NCBI GenBank assembly: GCA_963840805.1 | Contig: CAWJAJ010000011.1 | Coordinates: forward strand, 372,001 to 436,000 | Reading direction: 5' to 3' | Source: CADEEN01 sp963840805 | Lineage (GTDB): Bacteria > Pseudomonadota > Gammaproteobacteria > Burkholderiales > Burkholderiaceae_C | DNA length: 64,000 bases | In this document: positions 1-9,414 of the stretch, one piece after another | Layout: each line of letters begins with the position of its first letter | How positions within the stretch are numbered: the stretch's first letter is position 1 | Made by a program: the position numbers and the translations under genes | Notes under the pieces: generated by a model | What the model was told of the DNA's origin: nothing | What the model saw: only the letters and a program-made list of their open reading frames with translations | The model's database searches: none

Positions 1-488
1 TGTCGCCGCAGAGCAGATGAGCCCAGCGCGCCTCGCGCTCGCCGGGCGCCCGCGGCAGCTTGACCACGCGCGGCGGCTGCTTGGCCGCCAGTTCGTCGAG
101 GAAGCCCTCGACCGACGAGATGTCGGCGAAGCGGTGCAGCCGCTCGCAGTTCAGCCGCAACTCGGCCGCCGTCTGCGGCCCGCGCAGCATCAGCACCGCC
201 AGCAGCGCCACCGATTGCGACGGCACGCCGAGCACGCGGCCCGGTGTTGTGCTCGAACTTGACGACGCGACTGCCGCTGCCTTCGAACACCAGGCTCAGC
301 GACTTCAGGCCGTCGACCGCGGTCAGCACCTCGGCATCGCTGGCCTCGATCACCGGCGCGCGTGCGGTCTTCTGGTTGCAGCCCGCCACCAGCGCGTTGA
401 GCGACAGCGGGTAGGTGTCGGGAACGGTGTGCTGCTTCTCGACCAGCACGCCGAGCACGCGGGCCTCGAGCGGGGTCAGGGTCCTCAC
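1..488 (-). CDS. UPF0502 (YceH/DUF480) family protein, 3' part off the window edge
   Basis: Family protein of unknown biochemical role with winged-helix-like repeats. The minus strand reads RTLTPLEARVLGVLVEKQ, then a CNQKTARAPV block, VVKFEH and PPRVVKLPRAPGEREARW, which is the UPF0502 pattern in order. The start is GTG at 488, overlapping the TGA of the upstream SDR as GTGA, so the two are probably translationally coupled. One extra base near 240 shifts the frame between FEHNTG and RVLGVPSQSV; this looks like a read error. The C-terminus lies beyond position 1. Family assignment is confident and function is unknown. Confidence 0.85.
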   Translation of the reverse strand, partial: MRTLTPLEARVLGVLVEKQHTVPDTYPLSLNALVAGCNQKTARAPVIEASDAEVLTAVDGLKSLSLVFEGSGSRVVKFEHNTGPRARRAVAIGGAAGGADAARAADGGRVAAELRAAAPLRRHLVGRGLPRRTGGQAAAARGQAAAGARRARGALGSSALRR

Positions 489-1267
489 ACGCCGAACCCG
501 TCGTCGGCCGCGATCACCGCGCCGTTGACGAAGTGGCTCTCGTTGGCGCACAGCATCATCAGCACCGCATCCAGGTCCTGCGGCTTGCCCACGCGCTTGC
601 GCGGCAGCATCTGCACCAGCTTCTGGCCGGCCTCGGTCTGCCAGTGGTGGTGGTTGATCTCGGTGTCGATGTAGCCGGGGCAGATGGCGTTGACGTTGAT
701 GCCGTAGCGGCCCCACTCGAGCGCCATCGCCCGCGTCATGTGCACCACCGCGGCCTTGCTCATCGCGTAGACGCCGATCTGGCTCAACACGCGCAGGCCG
801 GCCATCGACGCCACGTTGACGATGCGCCCGCCGGTGTAGGTGCCCGGCGCCGCGCCCTTGCTGCGCGCGATCATGCGCTTGGCGACTTCCTGCGCGACGA
901 AGAACGCGCCGCGCGCGTTGGTGTTCATCACGTAGTCGTAGTCTTCGGGCGTGACGTCGGTGAGCCGCTGCGTGGTGCTGACGCCCGAGTTGTTGACCAG
1001 GATGTCGATCGTGCCCATCTCGGTCTCGGCGTGGGCGATGGCAGCGCGGATGCTGTCGGGGTCGGTGACATCCATGCCGACGACATGTGCATCGCCGTCG
1101 GCGGCCTCGAGCTCGGCGCGCAGCGTCTTCAGGCGTTCGATGCGCCGCGCCGCCAGCACCACCCCGGCACCCGCCGCAGCCAGCGTCCTTGCGAACTGCT
1201 CGCCCAGGCCGCTCGAGGCGCCGGTGATCAGGGCCACGCGGCCCGACAAGTCGATCTGATAGGCCAT
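485..1267 (-). CDS. SDR family NAD(P)-dependent oxidoreductase
   Basis: Classical short-chain dehydrogenase/reductase of about 260 residues with a single Rossmann domain. Visible motifs are the cofactor loop TGASSGLG near the N-terminus, the NNSG structural motif (usually NNAG), the catalytic Ser in NVASMAG and the YAMSK Tyr/Lys pair, followed by the CPGYIDTE segment. I chose ATG at 1267 because GGAG lies six bases upstream; GTG at 1285 and ATG at 1279 are in frame but have poorer spacing. It is divergent from the ETF-QO gene and its stop overlaps the next gene. A role in acyl or alcohol oxidation is suggested only by that neighbour; the substrate cannot be read from sequence. Confidence 0.9.
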   Translation of the reverse strand: MAYQIDLSGRVALITGASSGLGEQFARTLAAAGAGVVLAARRIERLKTLRAELEAADGDAHVVGMDVTDPDSIRAAIAHAETEMGTIDILVNNSGVSTTQRLTDVTPEDYDYVMNTNARGAFFVAQEVAKRMIARSKGAAPGTYTGGRIVNVASMAGLRVLSQIGVYAMSKAAVVHMTRAMALEWGRYGINVNAICPGYIDTEINHHHWQTEAGQKLVQMLPRKRVGKPQDLDAVLMMLCANESHFVNGAVIAADDGFGV

Positions 1268-1394
1268 CTTCTGCTCCATTGGCACCGGTCAAGAACCGCA
1301 TCGGCGCGCGCGTCACATTGTCGCCACTTCACGATATCACGCACTCTTAGAATCGCCGCCAGTCGTCGACACGAGGCCGGCCCGGCCCATCACC

Positions 1395-3083
1395 ATGACC
1401 CCACAGGAACTGCTTGCCCAGTACGGTCCGCGCGAAGCGATGGAATACGACGTGGTGATCGTCGGCGGTGGCCCCGCCGGCCTGTCCTGCGCGATCCACC
1501 TGAAGCAGCTCGCGGCCTTCGAGGGCAAGGAGATCTCGGTCGTCGTGCTCGAGAAGGGCTCCGAGCCCGGCGCACACATCATTTCGGGCGCGGTGATGGA
1601 TCCGCGTGCGCTGGCCGAGTTGTTCCCCGACTGGCGCGACCGCGGCGCGCCGCTGCACCAGCGCGTGGTGGCCGACGAGGTGCTGTGGCTCACCGAGCAC
1701 GGCGCGCACCGCACGCCCGAGTGGCTGATCCCCGACTGCCTGCACAACGGCGGCAACTACATCATCAGCCTCGGCGCGGTGACGAAGTGGCTCGCCGCCC
1801 AGGCCGAGGAACTCGGTGTCGAGATCTTCCCGGGCTTCACCGCGGCCGAGGTGCTGTTCGGCGACGACGGCGCGGTCAGGGGCGTCGCTACCGGCAACCT
1901 CGGCATCGGCAAGGACGGCCAGCCGCACGATGGCTTCCAGCTCGGCATGGAATTGCACGCGCGCTACACCGTTTTCGCCGAAGGGGCACGCGGCCACCTC
2001 GGCAAGCAGGTGATCGCGCGCTACCGCCTCGATGCCGGCCGCGATGCCCAGGGCTATGCGCTCGGCGTCAAGGAACTGTGGGAGATCGACCCGGCCAAGG
2101 CCCGGCCCGGCCTGGTGGTGCACACCGCCGGCTGGCCGATGGACAGCCGCACCTACGGCGGTGGCTTCCTCTACCACCTCGAAGGCAACCACGCCACGGT
2201 CGGCTATGTCACCGGCCTGGATTACCAGAACCCGTGGCTGAGCCCGTTCGAGGAAATGCAGCGCTGGAAAACCCATCCTGCGATCCGCAAGCACCTCGAA
2301 GGCGGCAAGCGCCTGGGCTACGGCGCGCGGGCCATCTGCGCCGGCGGCCTGCTGGCGCTGCCGAAGCTGGTGTTCCCCGGTGGCGCGCTGGTCGGCTGCG
2401 ACGCCGGCACCTTGAACGCCGCGCGCATCAAGGGCAGCCATGCGGCGATCAAGTCCGGGCTGCTGTGTGCCCAGGCGCTGTACGAGGCCGTCGTCAAGGA
2501 CGACCGCCGCCACGACGAGCTGAAGGCCTATCCGGACGCCTTCCGCGCCAGCTGGCTGTGGGACGAGTTGAACGGCGCGCGCAACTTCAAGCCCTGGTTC
2601 AAGAAGGGCAACTGGATCGGTGCGCTGATGACGGGCATCGAGCATTGGTTGCTGCCCAAGGTGGGATTCAAGAGCCCGCCGTGGACGATCCACAACAGCG
2701 AGCCTGACCATGCGCGGCTGAAGCCCGCGGCCGAATGCGTGCCGATCGCCTACCCCAAGCCCGATGGCGTGCTGACGTTCGACCGCCTGTCGTCGGTGTT
2801 CGTCAGCAACACCAATCACGAAGAAAACCAGCCGGCCCACCTGACGCTGGTCGATGCCAAGGTGCCGGTGGCCATCAACCTGGCCAGGTATGCCGGCCCA
2901 GAGAGCCGCTACTGCCCGGCCGGCGTCTACGAGTTCGTCAAGAACGACGACGGCAGCGACCGCCTGCAGATCAATGCGCAGAACTGCGTGCACTGCAAGA
3001 CCTGCGACATCAAGGATCCGACGCAGAACATCGTCTGGGTCACACCGGAGGGCGGCGGCGGGCCGAACTACGCGGGGATGTGA
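1395..3083 (+). CDS. etfD: electron transfer flavoprotein:ubiquinone oxidoreductase
   Basis: Membrane-associated ETF-QO takes electrons from reduced ETF, the acceptor of acyl-CoA and amino-acid dehydrogenases, and passes them to ubiquinone. The 562-residue frame is intact and of normal family length. An FAD-binding VVIVGGGPAGLSC motif starts near residue 20. The C-terminal ferredoxin-like domain carries the four 4Fe-4S cysteines at about 507, 531, 534 and 537 (the last three in NCVHCKTCDI). It serves the beta-oxidation operon found 50 kb further on, which contains an acyl-CoA dehydrogenase. The gene is followed at once by a tandem repeat. Bacterial symbols for this gene vary; the function call is firm. 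Confidence 0.96.
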   Translation: MTPQELLAQYGPREAMEYDVVIVGGGPAGLSCAIHLKQLAAFEGKEISVVVLEKGSEPGAHIISGAVMDPRALAELFPDWRDRGAPLHQRVVADEVLWLTEHGAHRTPEWLIPDCLHNGGNYIISLGAVTKWLAAQAEELGVEIFPGFTAAEVLFGDDGAVRGVATGNLGIGKDGQPHDGFQLGMELHARYTVFAEGARGHLGKQVIARYRLDAGRDAQGYALGVKELWEIDPAKARPGLVVHTAGWPMDSRTYGGGFLYHLEGNHATVGYVTGLDYQNPWLSPFEEMQRWKTHPAIRKHLEGGKRLGYGARAICAGGLLALPKLVFPGGALVGCDAGTLNAARIKGSHAAIKSGLLCAQALYEAVVKDDRRHDELKAYPDAFRASWLWDELNGARNFKPWFKKGNWIGALMTGIEHWLLPKVGFKSPPWTIHNSEPDHARLKPAAECVPIAYPKPDGVLTFDRLSSVFVSNTNHEENQPAHLTLVDAKVPVAINLARYAGPESRYCPAGVYEFVKNDDGSDRLQINAQNCVHCKTCDIKDPTQNIVWVTPEGGGGPNYAGM

Positions 3084-3177
3084 GCGCCGCGAACAGGCCT
3101 CGCGCCGCCTGAGCCTCGCGGGGATGTGAGCGCCGCGAACAGGCCCCGCGCCGCCCGAGCCTCGCGGGGATGTGAGC
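3071..3177 (+). repeat. 46-bp tandem repeat over the ETF-QO stop codon
   Basis: Two full 46-bp units (3071-3116 and 3117-3162) are followed by the first 15 bases of a third (3163-3177). The full units differ only by T to C at 3100/3146 and at 3110/3156. The repeat begins inside the last codons of ETF-QO, so its TGA is copied with it. It sits between that gene and the glycine riboswitch. It is GC-rich and partly self-complementary. No function is evident. Confidence 0.9.
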
Positions 3178-3200
3178 ACAAAGCCTCGGCTACACTCGAA

Positions 3201-3440
3201 TCTGCCAGGAGAGAGTCCGCCGATGTCCGCAAGGCAGCGGCAGGCCGCCGAAGGCGAAGCCGCGATGAAAGTCGCGGTGTAACGCTCAGGCAAAAGGACT
3301 GGCAAACGCCTCCGCAAGCGGGGGCGTGACCTCACTGGAGAGAGGCTGCGCGCGACGCAGCCCACCGAAGGGGCAAGCGGCCGGAAGCCCGAAGGGCGAA
3401 GCCGCCAATCTCTCAGGTAAAGCGGACAGCGAGGGCATGA
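3201..3440 (+). promoter_or_regulatory. tandem glycine riboswitch (gcvT motif), two aptamers
   Basis: Both aptamers show the family's conserved pieces. Aptamer 1 (about 3203-3304) has GGAGAGA, CCGCCGAAGGCGAAG and CGCTCAGGCAAAAGGAC, and is closed by TGCCAG (3203-3208) pairing with CTGGCA (3299-3304). Aptamer 2 (about 3335-3437) has TGGAGAGAGG, CACCGAAGGGGCAAG and TCTCTCAGGTAAAGCGGACAG. The linker contains a 22-nt hairpin (3306-3327). It lies 60 bases upstream of gcvT and is expected to switch the glycine-cleavage operon on with glycine. The remaining gene-free sequence up to the gcvT start, which includes the Shine-Dalgarno region, would be its expression platform. Confidence 0.95.
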
Positions 3441-3497
3441 TCGAGCCACCCATCGGCATCGCCGATGCTTCGAAACAGCCCTCGGGAGATCACTGCC

Positions 3498-4613
3498 ATG
3501 TCCGCCGACCTGCTCCGCACACCGCTGTACGACCTGCACGTCGAGCTCGGTGCCAAGATGGTGCCGTTCGCCGGCTACGCGATGCCGGTCAACTACCCCG
3601 GCGGCATCATCGCCGAGCACCGCCAATGCCGCGAGTCGGCGGCGCTGTTCGACGTCTCGCACATGGGCCAGCTGCGCCTGGTCGGCGACGATGCGGCAGC
3701 GGCGCTGGAGACGCTGGTGCCGGTCGACGTGATCGATCTCGCGGTGGGCAAACAGCGCTACGCGCTGTTCACCAATGCCGCCGGCGGCATCCTCGACGAT
3801 CTGATGATCGCGCGGCGTGCGAACGACCTCTTCGTCGTCGTCAATGCGGCCTGCAAGGACGCCGACACCAAGCGCCTGACCACGAACATCGGCCACCGCT
3901 GCCAGGTCGTGCCGCTGCCCGAGCGCGCGTTGCTCGCCCTGCAGGGACAGAAGGCGGTCAAGGCGCTGGCCCGGCTGGCCGACGGCGTCGCCAGCCTGAC
4001 CTTCATGACCGGTGGCACCTTCACGCTCGCCGGTGCCGAATGCTTCGTCACCCGCAGCGGCTACACCGGCGAGGACGGTTTCGAGATCTCGGTGCCGGCC
4101 GAGGCCGCGGTGGCGCTGGCCAAGGCGCTGCTGGCCCAGCCGGAGGTCAAGCCGGCCGGGCTCGGCGCGCGCGACACCTTGCGGCTGGAGGCGGGGCTGT
4201 GCCTTTACGGGCACGACATCGACGAGCACACCACGCCGGTCGAGGCCGGCCTCACCTGGGCAATCCAGAAGGTACGCCGGCCGGGCGGCGCGCGCGAAGG
4301 CCACTATCCGGGCGCCGACAAGATCGCCGGCCAGCTGGCCGGCGGCGTGCAGGTCAAGCGCGTCGGTCTGGTCGGCCTCGAGCGCATCCCCGTACGCGAA
4401 GGCGCCGCACTGGTCGACGGCCAAGGCCACAAGCTCGGCCACGTCACCAGCGGCACGCTGGCGCCGACGGTCAACAAGCCGATCGCAATGGCCTACCTGG
4501 CGGCCAACCACGCCATCGCCAACCATGAGGTCTACGCCGAAGTGCGCGGCAAGCCACAGCCGATGCGCGTGACCGCGCTGCCCTTCGTACCGCCCGGCTA
4601 CCACCGCGGCTGA
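3498..4613 (+). CDS. gcvT: glycine cleavage system aminomethyltransferase (T protein)
   Basis: T protein takes the aminomethyl group from lipoylated H protein and releases ammonia while loading 5,10-methylene-tetrahydrofolate. The 371-residue frame is intact. The N-terminus TPLYDLHVELGAKMVPFAGY and the SHMGQL, GYTGEDGFEI and GLGARDTLRLEAG segments are diagnostic. ATG at 3498 has GGGAG upstream and follows the riboswitch directly; an in-frame start at 3465 would lie inside the regulatory leader. It is the first gene of gcvT-gcvH-gcvP-sdaA, all in the same direction with short gaps, so expression should follow the glycine riboswitch. Confidence 0.97.
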   Translation: MSADLLRTPLYDLHVELGAKMVPFAGYAMPVNYPGGIIAEHRQCRESAALFDVSHMGQLRLVGDDAAAALETLVPVDVIDLAVGKQRYALFTNAAGGILDDLMIARRANDLFVVVNAACKDADTKRLTTNIGHRCQVVPLPERALLALQGQKAVKALARLADGVASLTFMTGGTFTLAGAECFVTRSGYTGEDGFEISVPAEAAVALAKALLAQPEVKPAGLGARDTLRLEAGLCLYGHDIDEHTTPVEAGLTWAIQKVRRPGGAREGHYPGADKIAGQLAGGVQVKRVGLVGLERIPVREGAALVDGQGHKLGHVTSGTLAPTVNKPIAMAYLAANHAIANHEVYAEVRGKPQPMRVTALPFVPPGYHRG

Positions 4614-4661
4614 TGCCTTTCTGCCCCACTGCCCCCAACCCAACGACCCGAGGAGCTGCCG

Positions 4662-5036
4662 ATGACGACCATGTTCACCCCCGACCACGAGTGGATCAAC
4701 ATCGAGGACCATGAGGCCGCGGTGGTCGGCATCACGCTGCACGCGCAGGAAGCGCTGGGCGACGTGGTGTTCGTCGAACTGCCCACGGTCGGCAAGACTT
4801 ACAAGAAGGCCGAGGTGGTCGGCGTCGTCGAATCGGTCAAGGCCGCGGCCGACATCTACATGCCTGTCGAGGGCGAGGTGGTCGAGGTCAACGAAGCGTT
4901 GCGTGCCGATCCGTCGCTGGCCAACAGCGACCCGATGGGCAACGGCTGGTTCTTCAAGGTCCATGTCACGCACATGGAGCAGTTCGATCAGCTGCTCGAC
5001 CCGCCGGGCTACGACGCGCTGCTGAAGACCCTTTGA
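4662..5036 (+). CDS. gcvH: glycine cleavage system H protein
   Basis: Small lipoyl carrier that shuttles the aminomethyl intermediate between P, T and L proteins. The 124-residue length is typical. The lipoylation site is Lys60 in the VVESVKAAADIY motif, and the conserved C-terminal GNGWFFKV block is present. It lies 48 bp after gcvT and 40 bp before gcvP and is intact. L protein (dihydrolipoamide dehydrogenase) is not in this window; it is usually shared with other complexes and encoded elsewhere. Confidence 0.97.
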   Translation: MTTMFTPDHEWINIEDHEAAVVGITLHAQEALGDVVFVELPTVGKTYKKAEVVGVVESVKAAADIYMPVEGEVVEVNEALRADPSLANSDPMGNGWFFKVHVTHMEQFDQLLDPPGYDALLKTL

Positions 5037-5076
5037 TGCGTCTCTGACCCCTGCCCCTCGCCCAGGACTCGCTGCC

Positions 5077-7982
5077 ATGTTGATGTCTGCCACCCAGCCG
5101 CTCGACGCGCTCGAGAACGCGAGCGAATTCCAGGCCCGCCACATCGGGCTGCGCGCCGACGACGAGCGTCACATGCTGTCGGTGATCGGCGCGGCGTCGC
5201 GTCGCGCGCTGATCGACGCGATCGTGCCGCGGTCGATCGCGCGCTCGCGGGGCATGGCGCTGCCGGCGCCGGTGAGCGAGAGCCAGGCGCTGGCCGAGCT
5301 GCGCGGCATCGCGGCCCGCAACCAGGTGATGAAGAGCTTCATCGGCCAGGGCTACCACGGCTACGCTCACGCCCGGCGTCATCCTGCGCAACATTCTCGA
5401 GAACCCGGCCTGGTACACCGCCTACACGCCTTACCAGGCCGAGATCTCGCAGGGGCGGCTGGAGGCGCTGGTCAACTTCCAGACCATGGTCTGCGACCTC
5501 ACCGGCATGGCGATCGCCAACGCGTCGATGCTCGACGAGGCCACCGCGGCGGCCGAGGCGATGACGCTGGCCAAGCGCAGCGTGAAGAGCGCAAGCGACA
5601 CGATCATCGTCGCCGGCGATTGCCATCCGCAGACCATCGAAGTGATCCGCACGCGTGCCGCACCGCTGGGCCTGAAGGTGCGGGTCGGCATGGCGCCGCA
5701 ACTGATGCAGGCCCACGACTATTTCGCGGTCATCGCGCAGTACCCGTCGACCAGCGGCCTGATCCACGACTTGAAGCCGCTGGTCGAGCAGGCCCACGCG
5801 AAGCAGGCGGCGTTCATCGTCGCGGCCGACCTGCTGGCGCTGACGCTGCTGGTGCCGCCGGGTGAGTTCGATGCCGACATCGTCGTCGGCAACTCGCAGC
5901 GCTTCGGCGTGCCGATGGGCGCCGGCGGCCCGCATGCCGCGTTCCTCGCCTGCCGCGACGAGTTCAAGCGCTCGATGCCCGGCCGGCTGGTCGGCGTCAG
6001 CGTCGATGCCCACGGCGCGCCGGCCTACCGCCTGGCCTTGCAGACCCGCGAGCAGCACATCCGGCGCGAGAAGGCGACTTCGAACATCTGCACCGCGCAG
6101 GTGCTGCTGGCGGTGATCGCCAGCATGTACGCCGTCTATCACGGGCCGCAGGGGCTCAAGCGCATTGCGCAGCGCGTGGCCAGCTACACCGCGATCCTGG
6201 CCCATGGCCTGAAGGCGATGGGGCTCAATGTGCTGACACCGCACGCCTTCGACACCCTCGGCGTCGAGACCGGCGACCGCAGCGACGCCATCGCCGCGCG
6301 TGCGGTGGCCGCCGGCGCCAACCTGCGGCGGCTGTCGCCGCAGCAGCTGGGCATCGCGCTCGACGAAACCACCACCCGCGCCGACATCGAGGCGCTGTGG
6401 GCCTGGTTCGCGCCGGACGGCGTCGAGCGCGCCGTCGATCGATGGCTACGCCAAGGGCGTCGAGCCGCTGATCCCGCTGCACCTGCGTCGCACCAGCGCC
6501 GTTCCTGACGCACCCGGTGTTCAACTCGCACCACAGCGAGACCGAAATGCTGCGCTACATCCGCCAGCTCGCCGACAAGGACCTCGCGCTCGACCGCACG
6601 ATGATCCCGCTCGGCTCGTGCACGATGAAGCTCAACGCCACCAGCGAAATGATCCCGATCACCTGGCCGGCATTCGCCGAGGTGCACCCGTTCGCGCCGG
6701 CCGACGCAGCTGGCCGGTTATGCGCAGCTCGACGACCAACTGTGCGGCTGGCTGGCCGAGGCCACCGGCTACGCCGGCGTCAGCCTGCAGCCCAACGCCG
6801 GCTCGCAGGGCGAGTACGCCGGGTTGCTGGCGATCCGCGCCTGGCACGCCTCGCGCGGCGAAGGCCAGCGCAGCATCTGCCTGATCCCGGAATCGGCGCA
6901 CGGCACCAACCCGGCCAGCGCACAGATGGCCGGCATGAGCGTGGTGGTCGTCAAGTGCGACGCGCTCGGCAATGTCGACATGGCCGACCTGGCCGCCAAG
7001 TGCGAAACGCACGGCGCGAAGCTGGCCGCGATCATGATCACCTACCCCTCCACCTACGGCGTGTTCGACCCGCATGTGAAGGAACTGTGCGCGCTGGTGC
7101 ACCGCCACGGCGGGCGGGTGTACGTCGACGGCGCGAACATGAATGCGCTGGTCGGCCTGGCAGCGCCCGGCGAGTTCGGCGGCGACGTCAGTCACCTCAA
7201 CCTGCACAAGACCTTTTGCATCCCGCACGGCGGCGGCGGCCCCGGCGTCGGGCCGGTCTGCGTCGTCGAGGACCTGGTGCCCTTCCTGCCCGGGCACGCC
7301 ACGGCCACCGGCGCCGACCGCCCGGTCGGTGCGGTATCGGCTGCACCGCTGGGCAATGCCGCGGTGCTGCCGATCAGCTGGATGTACGTGCGCATGATGG
7401 GCGCCGACGGCCTCACCGCAGCCACCGAGGCCGCGATCCTCGCCGCCAACTACGTCGCTGCGCGCCTGGCCGATCACTTCGCGATCCACTTCAGCGGCGA
7501 GATCCCCGGCATCAAGGGCGGCGGCGTCGCGCACGAGTGCATCCTCGATCTGCGGCCGCTGAAGGACGACTCCGGCGTCAGCGCCGAGGACGTCGCCAAG
7601 CGCCTGATCGACTACGGCTTCCATGCGCCGACGCTGAGTTTCCCGGTCGCCGGCACGCTGATGGTCGAGCCGACCGAGAGCGAGCCGCGGGCCGAGCTGG
7701 ACCGCTTCTGCGACGCGATGATCGCCATCCGCGAGGAGATCCGGCAGGTCGAGCGCGGCGTCTGGCCGAAGCGACGACAACCCGCTGAAGAACGCGCCGC
7801 ACACCGCCGAGGCCTTGCTGAAGGCCGATTGGAACCACCCCTACTCGCGCGAACTCGCCGCCTACCCGGTGGCGAGCCTGCGCCGCAACAAGTACTGGTC
7901 GCCGGTCGGGCGCGTCGACAACGTCTACGGCGACCGCAACCTGTTCTGCAGTTGCGTGCCGATGTCGGCGTACGCGGCCTAG
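5077..7982 (+). CDS. gcvP: glycine dehydrogenase (decarboxylating), P protein, with about five indels
   Basis: PLP enzyme that decarboxylates glycine onto the lipoamide of H protein. The chain can be followed from MLMSATQPLDALENASEFQ to the TAG at 7980-7982, about 965 residues, normal for a single-chain P protein. The PLP lysine lies in the LHKTFCIPHGGGGPG motif (AAG at 7208). Single extra bases near 5363, 6437, 6503, 6707 and 7773 each move the frame, and removing them restores the family sequence (for example YHG-TLTPGVIL and PADQLAGYAQL). It is therefore not a natural two-subunit gcvPA/gcvPB arrangement. It is the third gene of the riboswitch operon, 12 bp before sdaA. Confidence 0.93.
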
Positions 7983-7994
7983 CGCCGGCTCACG

Positions 7995-9386
7995 ATGGCC
8001 GTCTCGGTCTTCGACCTGTTCAAGATCGGCATCGGCCCCAGCAGCTCGCACACCGTGGGCCCGATGCGCGCGGCGCGGCTGTTCGCGCTGCGCCTGGCGC
8101 ATGACGGCCTGCTCGCGCGCACGGTGCGCGTGCAATCGCAGCTCTACGGCTCGCTCGGCGCCACCGGCAAGGGCCACGGCAGCGACAAGGCCGTGTTGCT
8201 CGGGTTGGCCGGGCACGAACCGGACAGCGTCGACATCGAGGCCATCCCGGCGCTGCTCGACGCCATGCGCACGCAGCAACGGCTGCCGCTGGCCGGCAGC
8301 CATGCCGTGGCCTTCGACGAGAAGGCCGACCTGATCTTTCACCGCCGCGAGACCCTGCCGTTCCACGCCAATGGCATGCGCTTCACCGCCATCGATGCCG
8401 CCGGCAGCGAGATCGCCAACCGCGCCTACTACTCGGTCGGCGGTGGCTTCGTGGTCAGCGACGAGGTCGCCGCCGATGGCTCGAAGCAGAAGGTGATCGC
8501 GCCCGACACCACCGTGCTGGCGCACCCGTTCCACAGCGGCGACGACCTGCTGGCGCTCACCGCAAGCACCGGCAAGTCGATCGCGCAGTTGATGCGCGAC
8601 AACGAACACCACTGGCGCAGCGACGCCGACATCGATGCCGGCCTGCTGCACATCTGGCGCGTGATGCAGGACTGCGTGAAGCGCGGTTGCGCCACCGACG
8701 GCGTGCTGCCCGGCGGCTTCAAGGTGCGCCGCCGCGCCGCGCCGCTGTTCCGCGACCTGACCGCCAACCCCGAGGCCGCGCTGCGCGACCCGCTGCAGGT
8801 GATGGACTGGGTGAACCTCTATGCGCTGGCCGTCAACGAAGAAAACGCCGCCGGCGGCCGCGTCGTCACCGCGCCGACCAATGGCGCGGCCGGCATCGTC
8901 CCGGCCGTGCTGCACTACTACACGCGCTTCGTCCACGGCGCCACAGAAGGCGGCGTGATCGACTTCCTGCTCACCGCCGCGGCGATCGGCATCCTCTACA
9001 AGGAAAACGCCAGCATCAGCGGCGCCGAAGTCGGCTGCCAGGGTGAGGTCGGCGTGGCCTGCTCGATGGCCGCCGGCGCGCTGTGCGCGGTGATGGGCGG
9101 CACGCCGGAGCAGGTCGAAAACGCCGCCGAGATCGGCATGGAGCACCACCTCGGCCTGACCTGCGATCCGGTCGGCGGGCTGGTGCAGATCCCCTGCATC
9201 GAGCGCAACGCGATCGCGTCGGTGAAGGCCATCAACGCCGCGCGCATGGCGCTGCGTGGCGATGGCACGCACCACGTGTCGCTCGACAAGGTCATCAAGA
9301 CCATGCGCGAAACCGGCGCCGACATGCAGACCAAGTACAAGGAAACGGCGCGCGGCGGCCTGGCCGTCAACATCGTCGAGTGCTGA
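7995..9386 (+). CDS. sdaA: L-serine ammonia-lyase, iron-sulfur dependent
   Basis: Deaminates L-serine to pyruvate. It is a single chain of 463 residues, the usual fused alpha/beta form, and is intact. The N-terminus SVFDLFKIGIGPSSSHTVGP is the family signature. Cysteines in QDCVKRGC, EVGCQGEVGVACSM and LTCDPVGG supply the cluster ligands. It starts 12 bp after gcvP and so should be the fourth gene under the glycine riboswitch. This makes sense physiologically: glycine cleavage plus serine hydroxymethyltransferase converts two glycines to serine, which this enzyme drains to pyruvate. Confidence 0.95.
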   Translation: MAVSVFDLFKIGIGPSSSHTVGPMRAARLFALRLAHDGLLARTVRVQSQLYGSLGATGKGHGSDKAVLLGLAGHEPDSVDIEAIPALLDAMRTQQRLPLAGSHAVAFDEKADLIFHRRETLPFHANGMRFTAIDAAGSEIANRAYYSVGGGFVVSDEVAADGSKQKVIAPDTTVLAHPFHSGDDLLALTASTGKSIAQLMRDNEHHWRSDADIDAGLLHIWRVMQDCVKRGCATDGVLPGGFKVRRRAAPLFRDLTANPEAALRDPLQVMDWVNLYALAVNEENAAGGRVVTAPTNGAAGIVPAVLHYYTRFVHGATEGGVIDFLLTAAAIGILYKENASISGAEVGCQGEVGVACSMAAGALCAVMGGTPEQVENAAEIGMEHHLGLTCDPVGGLVQIPCIERNAIASVKAINAARMALRGDGTHHVSLDKVIKTMRETGADMQTKYKETARGGLAVNIVEC

Positions 9387-9414
9387 GGTGCGGCGGGGCC
9401 GGTAGAGTGCGGCC

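Noticed and set aside
3071..3177. CRISPR-like direct repeats
   Set aside because: The 46-bp units are contiguous with no spacers and only 2.3 copies; no cas genes are in the window.
1347..5144. A continuous minus-strand frame of 1265 residues opposite etfQO, gcvT and gcvH
   Set aside because: It is the mirror of conserved plus-strand genes in very GC-rich DNA, crosses the riboswitch and repeat, and has low-complexity, His/Arg/Gly-rich composition without any family motif.
5077..7982. A split P protein (gcvPA and gcvPB subunits)
   Set aside because: There are five breaks, not one, they do not fall at the subunit boundary, and each is repaired by removing one base. A single-chain P protein is normal for this lineage.
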